A stretch of DNA of 64,000 bases from Iris pallida (taxonomy: Eukaryota; Streptophyta; Magnoliopsida; Asparagales; Iridaceae): NCBI GenBank assembly GCA_029216955.1, contig JANAVB010004000.1, forward strand, positions 2,815,829 through 2,879,828, given 5' to 3'. Position numbers and translations under genes: made by a program. Of the stretch, positions 13,857-25,523 are shown piece by piece. The notes under the pieces were generated by a model, which saw nothing but the letters and a program-made list of their open reading frames with translations, did not search any database and had not been told where the DNA came from. Within the stretch, counting starts at the first letter, position 1; every line of letters begins with the position of its first letter.

Positions 13857-13901
<45 letters not shown>
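13857..13901. repeat. (TA)n microsatellite in S1
   Basis: This is a second TA run in the same solo LTR, with no gene content. Confidence 0.95.
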
Positions 13902-13903
<2 letters not shown>

Positions 13904-14589
13904 GGCATATTAAAATATATTATGACACTTTACTTAATGCAAATAATTGAATGCACATATGTATGCATGTATGTTAATATAATATACATATGTAATGTGT
14001 AATGTAATCATGTAACCAATGCATGCATATTCATGATCTAATGTATTGGTATATAGGCAATGTAGGCATGTATGAATGAATGTATAAATGTATAGTATGG
14101 ATGCATGAATGTAGGCAATACAATATAGTATGTATATATATGCCTTGGTGTGGTTCACATTGCTTTGCTTTGCTTGTGTATAGCCTTAATTGCATAGTAT
14201 AGGCTTGGTTAGGCCTAGTGAGACTTGTTAGACTTGTTTGGTCTAGGACTTGACCTAGTTGACCTAGTTTGACTGTATAGTTTACCAGAGTTGACCAAGA
14301 GTTAACTTTAGTCTAGTTTGACCTAGACAGCATGCAGATGCATTATACATTTCATCTATCATCCCCTGTATATGTCTTGACTTGTGTTGCTCTAAATAGG
14401 AGTCAGATACCTCATCCCGGACAGTATATTCACTTCAGACATTCAGATACCAGGCGAGTACATTCTCTGATCATTTCATAACTTGCTTAGGATTATATTC
14501 CTGCTCTAGATTACCTTATTTGATGTTGTCCCAATATTATCACGGATTGGTACTATATGGATCCCTACATTGAGATGTTATCCCCCTCG

Positions 14590-14860
14590 GGAGCATCGGA
14601 TACTTCATGCCATGTGTTTCATGTACATCATGTATTCCTCGCTCTCATGTTTCTCATTTGCTTCATGTACGTTCATGTACGCTCATGTACTCTCATGTGC
14701 TCTCATGTACGGTCATATTTCTCATGTATTTTATGTATAACTTATACTTCATGTGTACCCCTTCATGGGCCTTCATGTGGAATTCATGTGCACTCAGTTC
14801 TGAGCCCTCATGTATACTTCATATACACCCATCTATGGGATTTCATTTGAAAATCAAGTA
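14590..14860 (+). repeat. CATG-rich degenerate repeat in S1
   Basis: Many copies of TCATGTAC/TCATGTG and variants lie every 8-15 bases. A homologous CATG/CATGAA-rich tract is at 42490-42840 in LTR X (opposite strand). The segment is therefore an inherited part of this LTR lineage. Confidence 0.7.
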
Positions 14861-15209
14861 CATAACATAACTTGTCTGGATCCTTGTGTATTGATTGGGG
14901 TATGGGGGAGTATAAATAGTCATGTGAACAATTCCAAAGTAGTATAGCCATGTGAGCCTCTTTAGTAGTATATTCATGTACAAATCCAGCCGTTCACATG
15001 TCGATTTTGTACTCTACATCACTAGTCACTAATAGTTCTCTACTTATAGTAGATATTTCTATTACAGTTCTTTCTTTTACATCATATACATTCTTTCAGT
15101 TTCATGTATCGTACTCTTTTGCACGTTTATATTTCCTAACCTGCTGTGATCTGTGTGAGATGTATTGTGCTCGCTCCCGTCCTGACTGGAACTATTAAAA
15201 ATTTTACAG

Positions 15210-15319
15210 AGGATAACGAGGAACCCTGTACCCCTTACTATGGAGCTTGCCTAGATGACACTCGCGACCTGAACCCTTGGGATGTTCAGACAGCTGTTGA
15301 GGATGATACCCATGCATAG
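15210..15319 (+). other. Short acidic reading frame in S1 LTR
   Basis: A strong 3' splice-site-like sequence, AAATTTTACAG, ends at 15209. The frame that runs through it reads NFTEDNEEPC, then TPYYG, then a D/E-rich tail, and stops at TAG (15317-15319). The homologous part of LTR X reads NFTEDEEEACLDTYYG. No ATG lies upstream in frame, so it would have to be a downstream exon. The protein-level match between two LTRs that differ clearly at the DNA level is what makes it notable. Confidence 0.35.
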
Positions 15320-16952
15320 TATAGATAACTTAGACTGTTCTTTCTTTTCATGTTAGTTGTTGTCTTTGATTTCAGAGTTGTATATTTATGGAGATGTTAA
15401 GACTGGTAGTTGTTAACTTTGATTTATTTCACTACTGTTTGTACCTCAGTTTTGAGGATTTTCTTATCTATTCCATCGTGTTATATTCTACCTCTAGATT
15501 GTGATTGAGTTGTACCTTCTGTGACTTGACATCCAGTTGGAGAGTATTTCATATTGTGTTAGTTATGTTCATGACCTAGAATAGCGTTCTACTGCCGACA
15601 CTGTGGCGTAGGCTGGTCGCTGTTACGTACTCATACCCTCACAGTGGGTGTGGGTCGTGACAGTTCTCCCCAACCAATGTACCTATCAAGTCGCATACGC
15701 GATCATGTACCTCCACTAACTGCTAAGTCTTCTAAAATGCCTCTATCAACAGTTAGACCTAATGCATGCGCACGAGTGATCAGCCAACACGCAAGGACCT
15801 CTACATGCTACTCATCTCACACATACTCGTGGTACAATTATGACAAGGTTTATGTAATACACTACAAATGGTAGTCCCTTATCTCTAGGTCGATATGCAA
15901 TCAAATGATGATAAGTAAAGTAAGTTAATATCACTGAGCATGTAGTAAATCAGGCACTGTAAAAATGGTACAGCTAGAAGAACTAGAAATAAATACACAG
16001 TGATAAGCAATAAATAAAATGCAGACTAATTATAACAGTAATTATGGCAAGGTATCTTGCCTGGTGTGTTGCCTGGTATGGTAAGATATTCCAATAAGTT
16101 TCGAGTGGTCCAATAGCCATGATTGATGTGAAAAGGTCTGAAGTCGCGAAAAATAGGATCATGGAAATTAGTTACGATTAAGGTTGACAGATAGCAAAAA
16201 TTTTACGAAGAAAAATATTCTATACCCTTTTTATAAAAATATATTCGTTCTACTTGGAAATATCTTTTTATTAGTCAAAATAGTTTTAAATAACTGTTTG
16301 AAAAATAATTTATATATTTCACAATTTTTTTAGAGCTACGTTTTTAATAGTCAGTTATATGTCTAGATAAATTTTTTTTTTAAATAACACTCTAGGGTTG
16401 TCAAAATAGGATTTTTAGGTAGAGAACTATATTTTTACTAATCAAAATATTTTACAGAAGGAAGTAAATATATATAATCTCTAAAATATCTAAGGCTAAG
16501 CCTATACTTTTGAGGTTGTAGAGCCAAGCCCTAATATCATATTTATATAAAACTGTATATATTTTACAAGAAAATTTTGAATAGATTATTATATCCAATG
16601 ATAACCATGATAAAATAATAAAAATGATTTTTTATATCATAATAATTAATACAAATTAAATATCATACTGGAGCTATTTGTAATAATTTATATACTAACT
16701 AAAGTAATAATAATTGTTAATCTTTAATAATTGTAAATCTGAAAATAATAACAATAATAATAATGATGATGATAATAATAAATTTTAAGCACTGATTCTT
16801 TGTTTAAAATCAAAGGATGGTAATAGTAAAAATGAACAAAAAGAAAAAAGAAACGGAGTAACAGCTATTGTTGTCTTCTTCTCAACAAAGTATAATAATA
16901 ACAATATATAACAACCAATCAACTCTCCATTTGGAAATAAGTGTTAAAATTG

Positions 16953-16954
<2 letters not shown>

Positions 16955-16991
<37 letters not shown>
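16955..16991. repeat. (GA)n expansion in LARD 5' LTR
   Basis: About 18 GA units stand here against about 4 in the same place of the 3' LTR (near 5310), so the run lengthened after the two LTRs separated. Confidence 0.9.
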
Positions 16992-16994
<3 letters not shown>

Positions 16995-17985
16995 GAGGGG
17001 GGAAGGAATGGGAAGAGGGGTTCGAGAGAGAGGGAGGGGACGATACTTACAAAGGGGCTCCGCGAGAAGGACGACCGAGTGTTCCGATTTGGGGCTGTAC
17101 GGCATGACTGACTAGAGAGACGGCACGACGAAGATGTCCCGGCTCGGGTGAAGTCGCTACCCACGGACGCCGGACAGCGCACTACAGATGGGTACGGCTG
17201 GCGTGGATCCCAAGGTTGAGAAAGCGGGGGCAGGCATGTGTCGCTCGCCGGCACTGCGGGACGGAGGAAGAAGAGACGGAGAGAGGATATCTCCCAGTGG
17301 CTCGACCGGTAGGGGCACGGGCGGTGAGTCGGAGACGAAGTGTTTTGGGGGCTTCCGACGGCGGAGAGCTCATCGCGGCTTAGGAAGCCGCACGTGGCCG
17401 CGGGGCAGATTGGGTCGGGGTTAAAGCTCGGCGGAGGTGTCGAGGATCTTCGATTGTGTGGTGGCGGTCGGCCAGGTTAGGTTTCTCCCCCTTTTTCTTC
17501 TTCTTTGTGTGGTGATAGTGGTGACAGGTCTGAAGAGGGCTCGGATTGACCGAGGTTGGTGTTGGCAGATTTTGGTGTAACGGCGATAGTGGTGGTGTGT
17601 TCTGTGGCGGTCGGTAGTGAAGGCGGGGTGGTGAAATCTGGTAGTGGTGGTGGTGACGATGGCGGTAGCGGGGCTGCCAATGGGATGGCGATGCTGCCGT
17701 GGTGAGATGACTGGGTGATGGCCGAGTATGTGGTGGTAGCGGGGTTGGTGATGCTGGCAGTCGGGGACGATGGGATAACAGAGTTTGCTGTGTGGTCGGG
17801 ATGACGGCTCGTGTCAGGAGTGTCCGACACGGTAGAGACGGATGTCCGGATTTGTCGGGCATAGAGAACCAGTGTATTTGTACAAATAAAAATATAGTAG
17901 ATGGCAGGGCACAGACACGATGCACGATGAGATTGTGCATGAAAAAAATTTGGTTGTGGAGTTTGATGGAAAAATGAGCATCTCC

Positions 17986-17992
17986 TTATATA
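17986..17992 (-). promoter_or_regulatory. TATA box of LARD 5' LTR
   Basis: CCTATATAAGGAGATG on the minus strand matches the box at 6322 in the other LTR. In the 5' LTR it is the one that would drive a full-length element transcript. Confidence 0.6.
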
Positions 17993-18659
17993 GGAGGTGT
18001 GCTCCTCGATGGATAAGGGTTTGGATTATTTTAAACCCCTTGTAGATAATTCTATCTTTGATTTAAAGTTAATTTCTCACATCGGAATCGAACCTAGATA
18101 AATCCTTCTTTTAATTTAAAATCTATTTAAATAAGAACCTTTTCCAACATAATTTATCATAATTAATCAAACCTTAATTCATACAAATTTTCAAATATAT
18201 GTTTCCAAAATAATAAAATATAATAATAAATAAATTTCAAAAATTATGATAATTGTGTTAATACTTGAAATATGATTTGCACAAAAATGATTATAACTTG
18301 TTTTCATAAAATCGACATGGACATGAATTAATTTTTTTGTCACTCGCACACAACTAATATAGTTATATAAAATAATAGTTTTATAGATTACCACCTATAT
18401 TGGTACTATAAATAAATATTATTTTTATATTAAATAATAAATAACAATTGCCAAATTTTGGATACGACGCACTAAATCAAAATATATTCTTTTCTATACG
18501 AAGAAATCTTTTAATAAAATATTCATGTAAAAATATATCACCTTGCGATTTCGTACGCTACGTACAAATACGAAAATTTGCGAACTCATACGCAATGTAC
18601 GATTTCAAAAACATAACCAATATAAATTTAAAATTGTAGTAGAAATTTAGGGGTTTACA

Positions 18660-19570
18660 AGTCGAGCCAGAGCTTGATTGCAGGAGTTATGTTCATGCTG
18701 CAGGCATCGATCAGCGCATGTTTTGGCATACCCTTCGGCAACCTTAAGCATGCTTGTAGGAAACGTTCGATGAAGGCTCGAACAGTCTCCTTCTCTGTCT
18801 GGCACACTTCTATAAGAGATGACATGGTCATGTCTCTTCCACCGCCGTATAATCGGTCGAAGAAGAGGTGTGTCAAGTCGTTGAAAGACGATATGGAGTT
18901 GTAGGGAAGACTGCAGTACCAGTCGTAAGCGACTCCCTTCAATGCCCCGACGAATAGGCTGGTGAGTATGGCATCTTCCTTCAAGAGATGTCCCATTTGA
19001 GACAGGAAGTAGGTCAGGTACCGACGAGGAGAATCCTTCCCGTCGTATGGCGTCAGCATTTGTGGTTTATACTTGGGAGGATAAACCACCTTGTTTCACT
19101 CGAGAGGATAAGGTTGCAGAATTCCCATCTTCTGACGCTCTTCCTGCTTATTTCGCAATTTGAAGTGCTCGCACAGGTCTCTGATTATGTCAACCAAATC
19201 CTCTGTAGAACTGGGAGCAGGCAATGGCGAAAAGGTGTGAAGCTCGGCATTTGATGGAGCCAATGCCCAAGGTGCGGTGTGATAATCTGCACCCGAAGAT
19301 ACCCGTTAAGGAGTTATACTTGATTCTCCATTAGCCCCTGGATCTGGACTGGTAAAGTCAGGTGATCTCGTTAATGGTTGAGATGCCAAAGTGGTCCGAA
19401 TCTTGAATAGCATTTGAGTTAAAGATTGTATGGTGGCAGAGAGGGCTTTGAGACCTCCTTTCAAGGTATCCATACGCTACATAATGTCATGAGTTGGAGT
19501 GTTTGGTTCTTCTTCATCAACACCCCCTGCCATGTAGATGGGCATGACATGGGTGGAATTGGATAGATCG
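18660..19570 (-). pseudogene. gag: Tat/Ogre-like Ty3/gypsy gag, N-proximal fragment (copy A)
   Basis: On the minus strand, the open frame from about 19089 to 18660 carries a retrotransposon gag (PF03732-like) core: MLTPYDGKDSPRRYLTYF, then FVGALKGVAYDWYCSLP, then FNDLTHLFFDRLY, then ETVRAFIERFLQACLRLP. It ends PAIKLWLD at the AGTCG target site and continues at 3289 across the LARD element. Upstream of 19089 the frame is degraded. It is truncated at 19570 by the CACTA left end. The frame has no ATG at its upper end, so it is an internal part of gag and not a complete gene. Copy B at 31501 is its sister. Confidence 0.75.
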
Positions 19571-19616
19571 CAAACAATGACGGACCATAACAGTAGCGAT
19601 ATTTTCGACAGACTAA

Positions 19617-20656
19617 GGGTGCGTTTGGTTATAAGTTTAAACGCAGTTTTCGAAACATAATTGCTACAGTAAATGCAAATGGTGTTTGGCTGCAGTTTTT
19701 CGGAAAAGACATTCAGAAATTTTTTTTCCGAAACCAATGTTTAAACGCTCCTTTTCGAGAGCAACAAAAAGTTGCTTTCTGAGTGCATTTTTCAGAACAA
19801 CCATTGGCACTGTTCGCGGGACCCACCCCACCAATACCCCCTTTTCCCATTCAACATTCTCTCTCTTCACTTTTTTTTTCCTGAGCTGTTCTCTTCCTCT
19901 TCCCGAGGGAGGAGCTCGACGATCTGGGCGGCTACTCCCTCTCCTCCGGCTCGTCGACGAGGAGCTCCTCCCTCTCCTCGAGCTCGACCCAGATCTGGCG
20001 ACGATGGCAGTGGGGTAGTCGGGTGGTCGAGGACGACGACGCCGGTGGGTGGTCGAGGACGACGACGACGGTGGGTGGTCCCGCTGTGGAGGCGGAGGAG
20101 CTCGCCTCGTGGTGGTCCCGCTGTTCGAGGACGACGACGACGGTGGATGGTCCCGCTGTGGAGGCGGAGGAGCTCGCCTCGGGGTGGTCCCGCTGTTCGA
20201 GGACGGTGGGTGGTCCCGCTGTTCGAGGACGACGATGTCGTCGTCGACCTAGGGTTAGGTCGAGCGCGTGCGTGCAGTGGACGACGATGTCGTCGTCGAC
20301 CTAGGGTTAGGTCAAGCTCACCGTGCCTCGATCTTGAGCTTGGCAGCCTTGCGCTCGGCCCTCCGCCTCGATCTCGGGCCGCCTCGAGCTTGGCCGCCGG
20401 TGCTAAGATTCCCCAAAAATTTGGACACAGTTAGATAGGACACAGAGGACACAGAATAATATGGACAAAAAAAAAATTACTTTCTAAAAAAATTTTACCA
20501 AACAAAATTTTTATTTTTTGTTTTAAAAAACCGTTTTCTAAATGAAATTAACCAAACGCAAACTCAGAATCTTTATACTCAGAAAACAGTTTTATAACTT
20601 ACTCTCAGAAAACTGTTTTCAGGAAAAAAATTCAAAAAATATATCCAAACGGACCC
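19617..20656. mobile_element. Tourist-like (PIF/Harbinger-type) MITE, 1.04 kb, with GC-rich core
   Basis: The ends are GGGTGCGTTTGG and the inverse of GGGTCCGTTTGG, flanked by the 3-bp duplication TAA (19614-19616 and 20657-20659), the usual target of PIF/Harbinger and Tourist elements. Inner ends rich in AAACxGTTTTC are also inverted. Removing the element joins CGACAGAC to GTCTGTCG inside the CACTA left end. The element is long for a MITE because of its GC-rich core. Confidence 0.75.
19880..20425 (+). other. GC-rich insert inside the MITE, possible captured sequence
   Basis: About 545 bases that are much richer in GC than the surroundings hold near-tandem units such as CGAGGACGACGACGACGGTG and GGTGGTCCCGCTGT, and a twice-used GACGATGTCGTCGTCGACC block. 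Open frames exist in all three plus frames and encode low-complexity D/W/S/R-rich peptides, as expected of a GC-rich repeat. It may be a fragment of a host gene picked up by the MITE, or a locally amplified GC repeat; the sequence alone does not decide. Confidence 0.4.
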
Positions 20657-20659
20657 TAA

Positions 20660-23559
20660 GTCTGTCGATTTCTACTAAAATATTAAGATAGAGGACGGGA
20701 CCTGTTTTCCCTAAAAAATTTGCTGCTGGATTGGTGCCTAAGCCACGAGCACTTTTTCATCCCTCTCCTCTCTCTTCTCGGCTTCTTCTTTATTTTTCAT
20801 CTCTCTCTCTCTTTCTCTCTCTCTTCCTCCACTGGTTCTATATTTTCATCCCACTTCTCTCTCTTTTCTGCGAACATGAATCCACAGCTCCAGCTGACTT
20901 GAATCCACGTCTTCTTCCTTGTTCGTGGTTTTATCAAAGAACAAAGGGGTTTTTGTTCTTTGATGAACGAACCCTAGGTAAGTTCTTCTTCTTCTTCTTC
21001 TTCTCCTTCTTCCATTTTTAATCAGGTGTTCTCCTTATTCATGGTTCATCAAACTATGAATCTAGGTTTTGAAGAAGAAAAGGGGTTTTTTGGAGCAGGC
21101 AAGACAAAAAACTAATTAGAACTCAGGTATTGTTTATTATTGTTATTTAATTATATATATTTTTGTTTCTACTGTTGTTCCAAATCGATTTTGTTTATAG
21201 CTTAGAGATCTGGTAAACTTTTTTACTTCTATTGTTGTCACTTCTATTTCTGTTACAAAATCGATTTTTTGTTATTTTTATTGGATATCTTTTTGGGTAT
21301 TAAATAGTTCAGAGATCTCGTTGCTAATGCGACTACCTACGGCTAGGCTCGATCTATATTTTGGTATTGCAGGTCTCAATAAGGATGAATATATGTATTT
21401 GAAGAGTGTTTGAGGACGTGTGATGTTCTTAACTACAATATGGATTTTTGTATAATGTATTAGAAATGTTACTAGAAAATAAAACTTTTTTTAAAGACCA
21501 GAAAAATATTTGATATTTAGGCATCATTTTATGCATTGTTGTTTATGTTAGTTTTGAATTTAATAATATTCAACATTAATAACTTCCAACAATAGAAAGC
21601 TTTGATATTTGTGAGTTTATAAATATAGAACATAGACAAACACTAATGGTTATAGTGTGTGGATAATAAATATTAAAATCATACTATAGCATGTCGGTGT
21701 TTTCCACTAGCAAATCATTCACTTGACACTGATTTTTCAGGTAGTTCACTCTTGTTGTTTTAATTTTTCTTTGCTGAATTGACTAAGAGATCCAGATGTT
21801 GGTATCAGGACAGTATCGGAACAGGACATGCGATAACGATATAATATAGTCATTCATATCGGTCTCGGACGAAACTGCTAATCTTTATACTGCATTAAAA
21901 GATTATATTTGTAAAATGTTGGAGCCTTCGAGGTAACAGAGACTGATAACAAGATGAGAAAATGAACTTTAGTTGGTCCGTACAAGACAACATAGACCAA
22001 AAGTTGCAGTGTTTGGGTATCTACTTTCCATTCCACTATGTCCGTTCTACTGAAAATAACTTTCCAAAATTGCATAATCATATATGTATCTACTTTTATA
22101 TCTATAGTTTACTTTTCACTGTATATTTATAATTTTGTATTAAGAATTCATGAAGCTTCTGTGAATCTTTGATGCATAGTACAATTATAGTGCCAAGAAT
22201 GAGGCAACCAAACTGCATCCTTAGCAAATAGGACGACAGCTGGATGTGTTATTGAATTGCCCAGTGGAGCCTATATTGTTTATGATAATTTTTTTTAGTT
22301 AAGGCCAATCAGTAATGACCATTCTTGGTTTGCGTTATTAGCACAAGATCCCCTTCCACTTAATGATTTTGCCCGTGTTGGCATTCGAAGCTCGCCCACT
22401 CCTCCCCTCCCTTGCTAGTGTTACAACTAGACCACCCCCTTGGTGGTGATCTTTTTGGTTGCAAGATTTATTAAATATTTCTCCACTAGCATGCAAGTTC
22501 TTAAACGAAATGAAACTCATCACCTAAACAATATCCTGCCTAAAATTAGATAATGTATACAGTAATTGTGGTTCAGTGGATAGGAACTCTTGTTAGCAAA
22601 TAATTAGATATATCATCAATTGATGTGCAAACAAACCATGAATTTTATGAAGGAATCAGGAACCTTACCTGCACAACACAATCTTGAGGGAAGAAGTGTT
22701 GAACACCTATGAATCGTTGCAAACTCTGTCTCCATGATCTCCGAAAGACTGTCCGTTTTTTAAATTAGGCTTTGGACTGTTTAATAGGTTGTTTATGGGC
22801 TCTGCTATTTGCCTGTATGGAGACATCAGAAGAAAATTTGGTTTTGAATTTTGTATATAATGGAATGGGTGTACGTTTACTGCTATAAACCATGTGAAGG
22901 AAGAATAATAAAATAGGAAGAGATAATACATGAAAGTCTATCTAATCCCTAGTCTAAAACAATAGTAGATAAAGACATAATTTAAGTGAACTATGAATAC
23001 TAATATACTACTCCAAATAGGGTATTCTACTAAATTAATTGATTCAACTGGCTCAAGTAGGACCTGAATAGACCTGAACAAGATATAAAACTCCATTCCA
23101 GCTTTGGCGCCTTCGCCTTGTGTAAACATTAAAATGTGTATGATCTCATCCTTTCATGGTAGAAAGAATCCACCTCTGGTGACTAAAGACATGGATATCA
23201 GCAATCCTTTCATAAGTAGTGTTTCAGGCTCCAATGGCAATATCAATATTCACTTGCTTCGACAGAAATATTAAAATTCAAATTTGGACATTTAAATTTT
23301 AATTCCTTTCTTAGTTTGTTTGACAGTTAGGATGACACATTTTTTTGTTAATTGATGTCTTATCAAATATCAGCAAATACTATGAATAGATGTCTCATTG
23401 ACTATGTTGCATAAAACGAGTAGACAACAAGATGTGTATGTGGTGATAGATCCAGAACCAATTCCAGTAAATATTTTGGAGTATGTTGTGTTCGAAATGT
23501 GTCCATCTCATTTGTCTCACATTCGAATTAACTCCAGTTTTGTGTAGTGTGTTCTCCCT
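20660..23559 (+). other. CACTA internal region, left part; no recognisable gene
   Basis: After the MITE, a CT-rich stretch (20755-20870) and a CTT-rich stretch (20980-21015, just after CCTAGGTAAGTTC, a splice-donor-like site) look like a transcript leader. The rest is AT-rich sequence without a domain-bearing frame. By position it could be the 5' UTR and introns of the CACTA transcript whose last exons lie at 28389 and 29819. One SINE-like block lies near 22340-22460. Confidence 0.4.
22340..22460 (-). mobile_element. Possible tRNA-derived SINE fragment
   Basis: On the minus strand, GGTGGTCTAGTTGTAAC resembles a pol III A box and, about 45 bases on, GAGCTTCGAATGCC resembles a B box (GGTTCGAATCC). 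A purine-rich spacer (GGGAGGGGAGGAGTGGG) lies between them. No clear poly-A tail or target duplication was found. A chance similarity or an old tRNA pseudogene would look the same. Confidence 0.3.
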
Positions 23560-25144
23560 TGTAGTGCCCCGCTCCGCGAAGGCACTAGATAGACAGAAAG
23601 ATCGAATTGCTGGCTCTGCAACAGAAGACGATTGATCTGGGTGAGTGAACGAAGTCTCATTTGCTGATTCGCTTACGCCTTAAGAATCTGAGTTTTTGCT
23701 TGAATACTATTGTTAATAACAAGATGGTAAATTATTGAGTATGCTTTAAGAGAATCCACATGTTGTTATGCTAAGAACAAGAAAAGAGTAACCTGTATGC
23801 TAAGAAGAATTGTTGCCTGTTAATAAGAAACGAACTGATGCCTATATGCTAAAGTAGAGATGTTGCCTTCGATTATTGAACTGTTGCCTTGCTAACAAGA
23901 AAAGAAAAGAGATTACTTATATGCCCCGAACAAGTATGCTTTCAAAGGTAAAATGATATGCTATATTTGTATAGAACTATTGTTATGTTCCAAGGAAGTG
24001 AATTGCTATTGAATGCTATTGAATGACCGAATGAGAACTGAATGTGAATGAATGATCGAACGAGTAAAGACTAGTTATGAACTGGTCGTTATCTGTTGCA
24101 CTGTTATGTTTTATCTGATAGAAAGTACAAGTCATGCATTGGTCTCGGACAACTTGTTAACAAGGTAATAGTCTCTCGACGATACTGGGGGCACCCGGGA
24201 TCGATCGGCCTAGGAGAGATTGTAATAGCACCCCGAGATAAATGCTATACCTCGGGAATGTTGTGTCCTTAGCGACGAGCTGAACCCAAGTGAGTCACAG
24301 CGGCTAATCATGGGGGACGGGCCCATGGACCATCATATATATAGGTGTTGGGTTGGTGCAGAGCTGAACAAGAGAGTCACAGAATCGAGTCTGCATGTGT
24401 CTATCATATGTTTTTCTAAGAGCTAACGATGCAGAGACGAACAGGGAATGACAATGTTGGTTTTATATTTTTTATGCTAATCCTTGTCTTGTGCAGGGAT
24501 GGACGGTCGGCTATGGTAAGAAATACTGAAAAGTGATACACATGTATTTCTTGAGCTTGATATATGAATTGCTTGCAAAGATTAATCTGTTACCAAGAAG
24601 TGCTATGTTCCACTAAAGAAAAGAAGTAATATCATGCTTGTAGTCTGACCCCTAGAATGTCTTGAATCAAAGAAAAGATATGATATCGTGCTTATACTTG
24701 TCCGTAAGAATTGCTTGATCAAAGAAATGAATATGCTCATGAAACACGCTACGCACCGCACATGAAATAAATAGTCATCGTGCAAGAAATGATTAGTCCC
24801 TTGTATGCTTGAAATGAACTGAATTGAAATGTTGGCTTTTCAAAGATGTTTTCAAAAGAGATGTAAACTGACTCTTTATGCATGAAATGAACATAGGTAA
24901 AAGATAGCAAGATCACATCACAAGAAATATTTTCTCACTAAATGAACAGTGATCGTTTCAGACAAATGTAGCTCTTTGTCCACAATTCACCAGTATGCTG
25001 ATATACTGACCCACCATCAGTCTGCATGCAGGTGCACTATACATCGAGAAGGATAGTCCGAAGTGATAGCCGAGCCTCATCCTCAGGAGCCAGAAATCAG
25101 AAGAGATGTCAAGAGATGACATCTGTTGCAAGGGTTTAGTTTTG

Positions 25145-25154
25145 TATATAAAAA
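25145..25154 (+). promoter_or_regulatory. TATA box of C1 5' LTR
   Basis: TTTTGTATATAAAAAGGATG. The same motif is in the other C-family LTRs (about 27403, and on the minus strand near 36410 and 38710). Confidence 0.65.
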
Positions 25155-25259
25155 GGATGTAATGTATGGGAACGGGATCATTGTAATCTGTACAGTTCTG
25201 AGAGAATGTAACATTGTATCAGAAAGAATCGAGAGCTTGTAATCTGTTCAAATGAAATC

Positions 25260-25265
25260 AATAAA
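25260..25265 (+). terminator. Poly(A) signal in C1 5' LTR
   Basis: AATAAA in GAAATCAATAAAAAG lies about 110 bases after the TATA box. It is conserved in the 3' LTR (AATCAATAAAGAG near 27516) and would delimit R. Confidence 0.5.
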
Positions 25266-25511
25266 AAGATTTGTTTCTTGTTACCATTGTGTTCAGTGCT
25301 TGTAATCTGAAATATGTCCGCTGCTGCTTCAATTATCTGTGATACGTTCCGCTGCGTATTGTCAATCTTGTCTATCTTATCTTGTTCCAGGTCTTGGCCT
25401 TGTGCAAGCGCAACTTAGGCTTGCACGACATCACGCCTTAGCGAGGACGAACGGTCCCAAAGAGTCTGAAGCGAGGACGAAAGGACTCTGCGGGATCGGG
25501 GCATGACAGAA

Positions 25512-25523
25512 TGGTATCAGAGC
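25512..25523 (+). other. C1 primer-binding site (initiator tRNA-Met type)
   Basis: TGGTATCAGAGC lies three bases after the 5' LTR end. This is the standard plant LTR-element PBS complementary to the 3' end of tRNA-iMet. It shows the element was replicated by reverse transcription even though it encodes nothing. Confidence 0.9.

Larger units (their letters stand above)
10800..15662 (+). mobile_element. S1: solo LTR of a Tekay-like family, 4.9 kb
   Basis: The block interrupts the LARD 5' LTR. It ends GTGGGTCGTGACA at 15662 and shows no internal gag/pol region. It is homologous to LTR X, with the same order of parts: a TATA box, GGACACG-rich leader, CA/GT-rich tract, (TA)n runs, CATG-rich segment, a short acidic frame, and near-identical ends around GCCGACACTGTGGCGTAGG. 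The 5' terminus appears to have lost about 25 bases compared with LTR X. The expected TSD (GTTCT after 15662) has only an imperfect counterpart (GTTTTCT) before 10800, so the left boundary is approximate. Confidence 0.75.
3290..18659 (-). mobile_element. LARD-type non-autonomous LTR retrotransposon (complete, with nested solo LTR)
   Basis: The element is read on the minus strand. Both LTRs start TGTAAACCCC and end GGGGCGTTACA (copy 10063 has one substitution). The identical 5-bp duplication AGTCG lies at 3285-3289 and 18660-18664. LTRs are about 3.7 kb (3290-6997; 10063-18659 minus the nested 4.86 kb). The internal region is only 3065 bp (6998-10062) and has no gag or pol domain. This is the LARD layout: long LTRs, conserved PBS and PPT ends, no protein. 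It sits inside a Tat-like gag, whose frame is restored across AGTCG when the element is removed. Its PBS-side leader matches that of the coding element Y over about 75 bp, so a Tekay-like partner is the likely source of its enzymes. Confidence 0.85.
15663..18659 (-). repeat. LARD 5' LTR, part 2 (LTR 5' portion)
   Basis: This part aligns with 4023-6997 of the 3' LTR. It contains an expanded (GA)n run, the GC-rich leader (about 17000-17880) and a TATA box at 17986. It ends at GGGTTTACA (18659) next to the AGTCG target duplication. Confidence 0.85.
17791..19570. repeat. Left copy of the ~1.75-kb direct duplication flanking the CACTA element
   Basis: From TGTGGTCGGG to GATAGATCG this segment (LARD LTR end, AGTCG, Tat gag) aligns collinearly with 30623-32371, with scattered substitutions and a few indels (for example about 28 extra bases near 19095). 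The two copies directly abut the left and right ends of the CACTA-like element. Confidence 0.85.
23560..25508 (+). repeat. C1 5' LTR
   Basis: This is a TG...CA LTR of 1949 bp. It carries a TATA box at 25145 and a poly(A) signal at 25260, giving a clear U3-R-U5 layout with a very long U3 (about 1.6 kb). It is highly similar to 25829-27765. Confidence 0.9.

Noticed and set aside
20023..20304. 93-codon frame with repeated WSR/DDD blocks inside the MITE core
   Set aside because: All three frames are open because of GC-rich repeats. There is no recognisable domain, and the sequence is better described as GC-rich cargo.
25512..25523. tRNA-Met-like match
   Set aside because: It is only the 12-base primer-binding site next to an LTR, not a tRNA gene.
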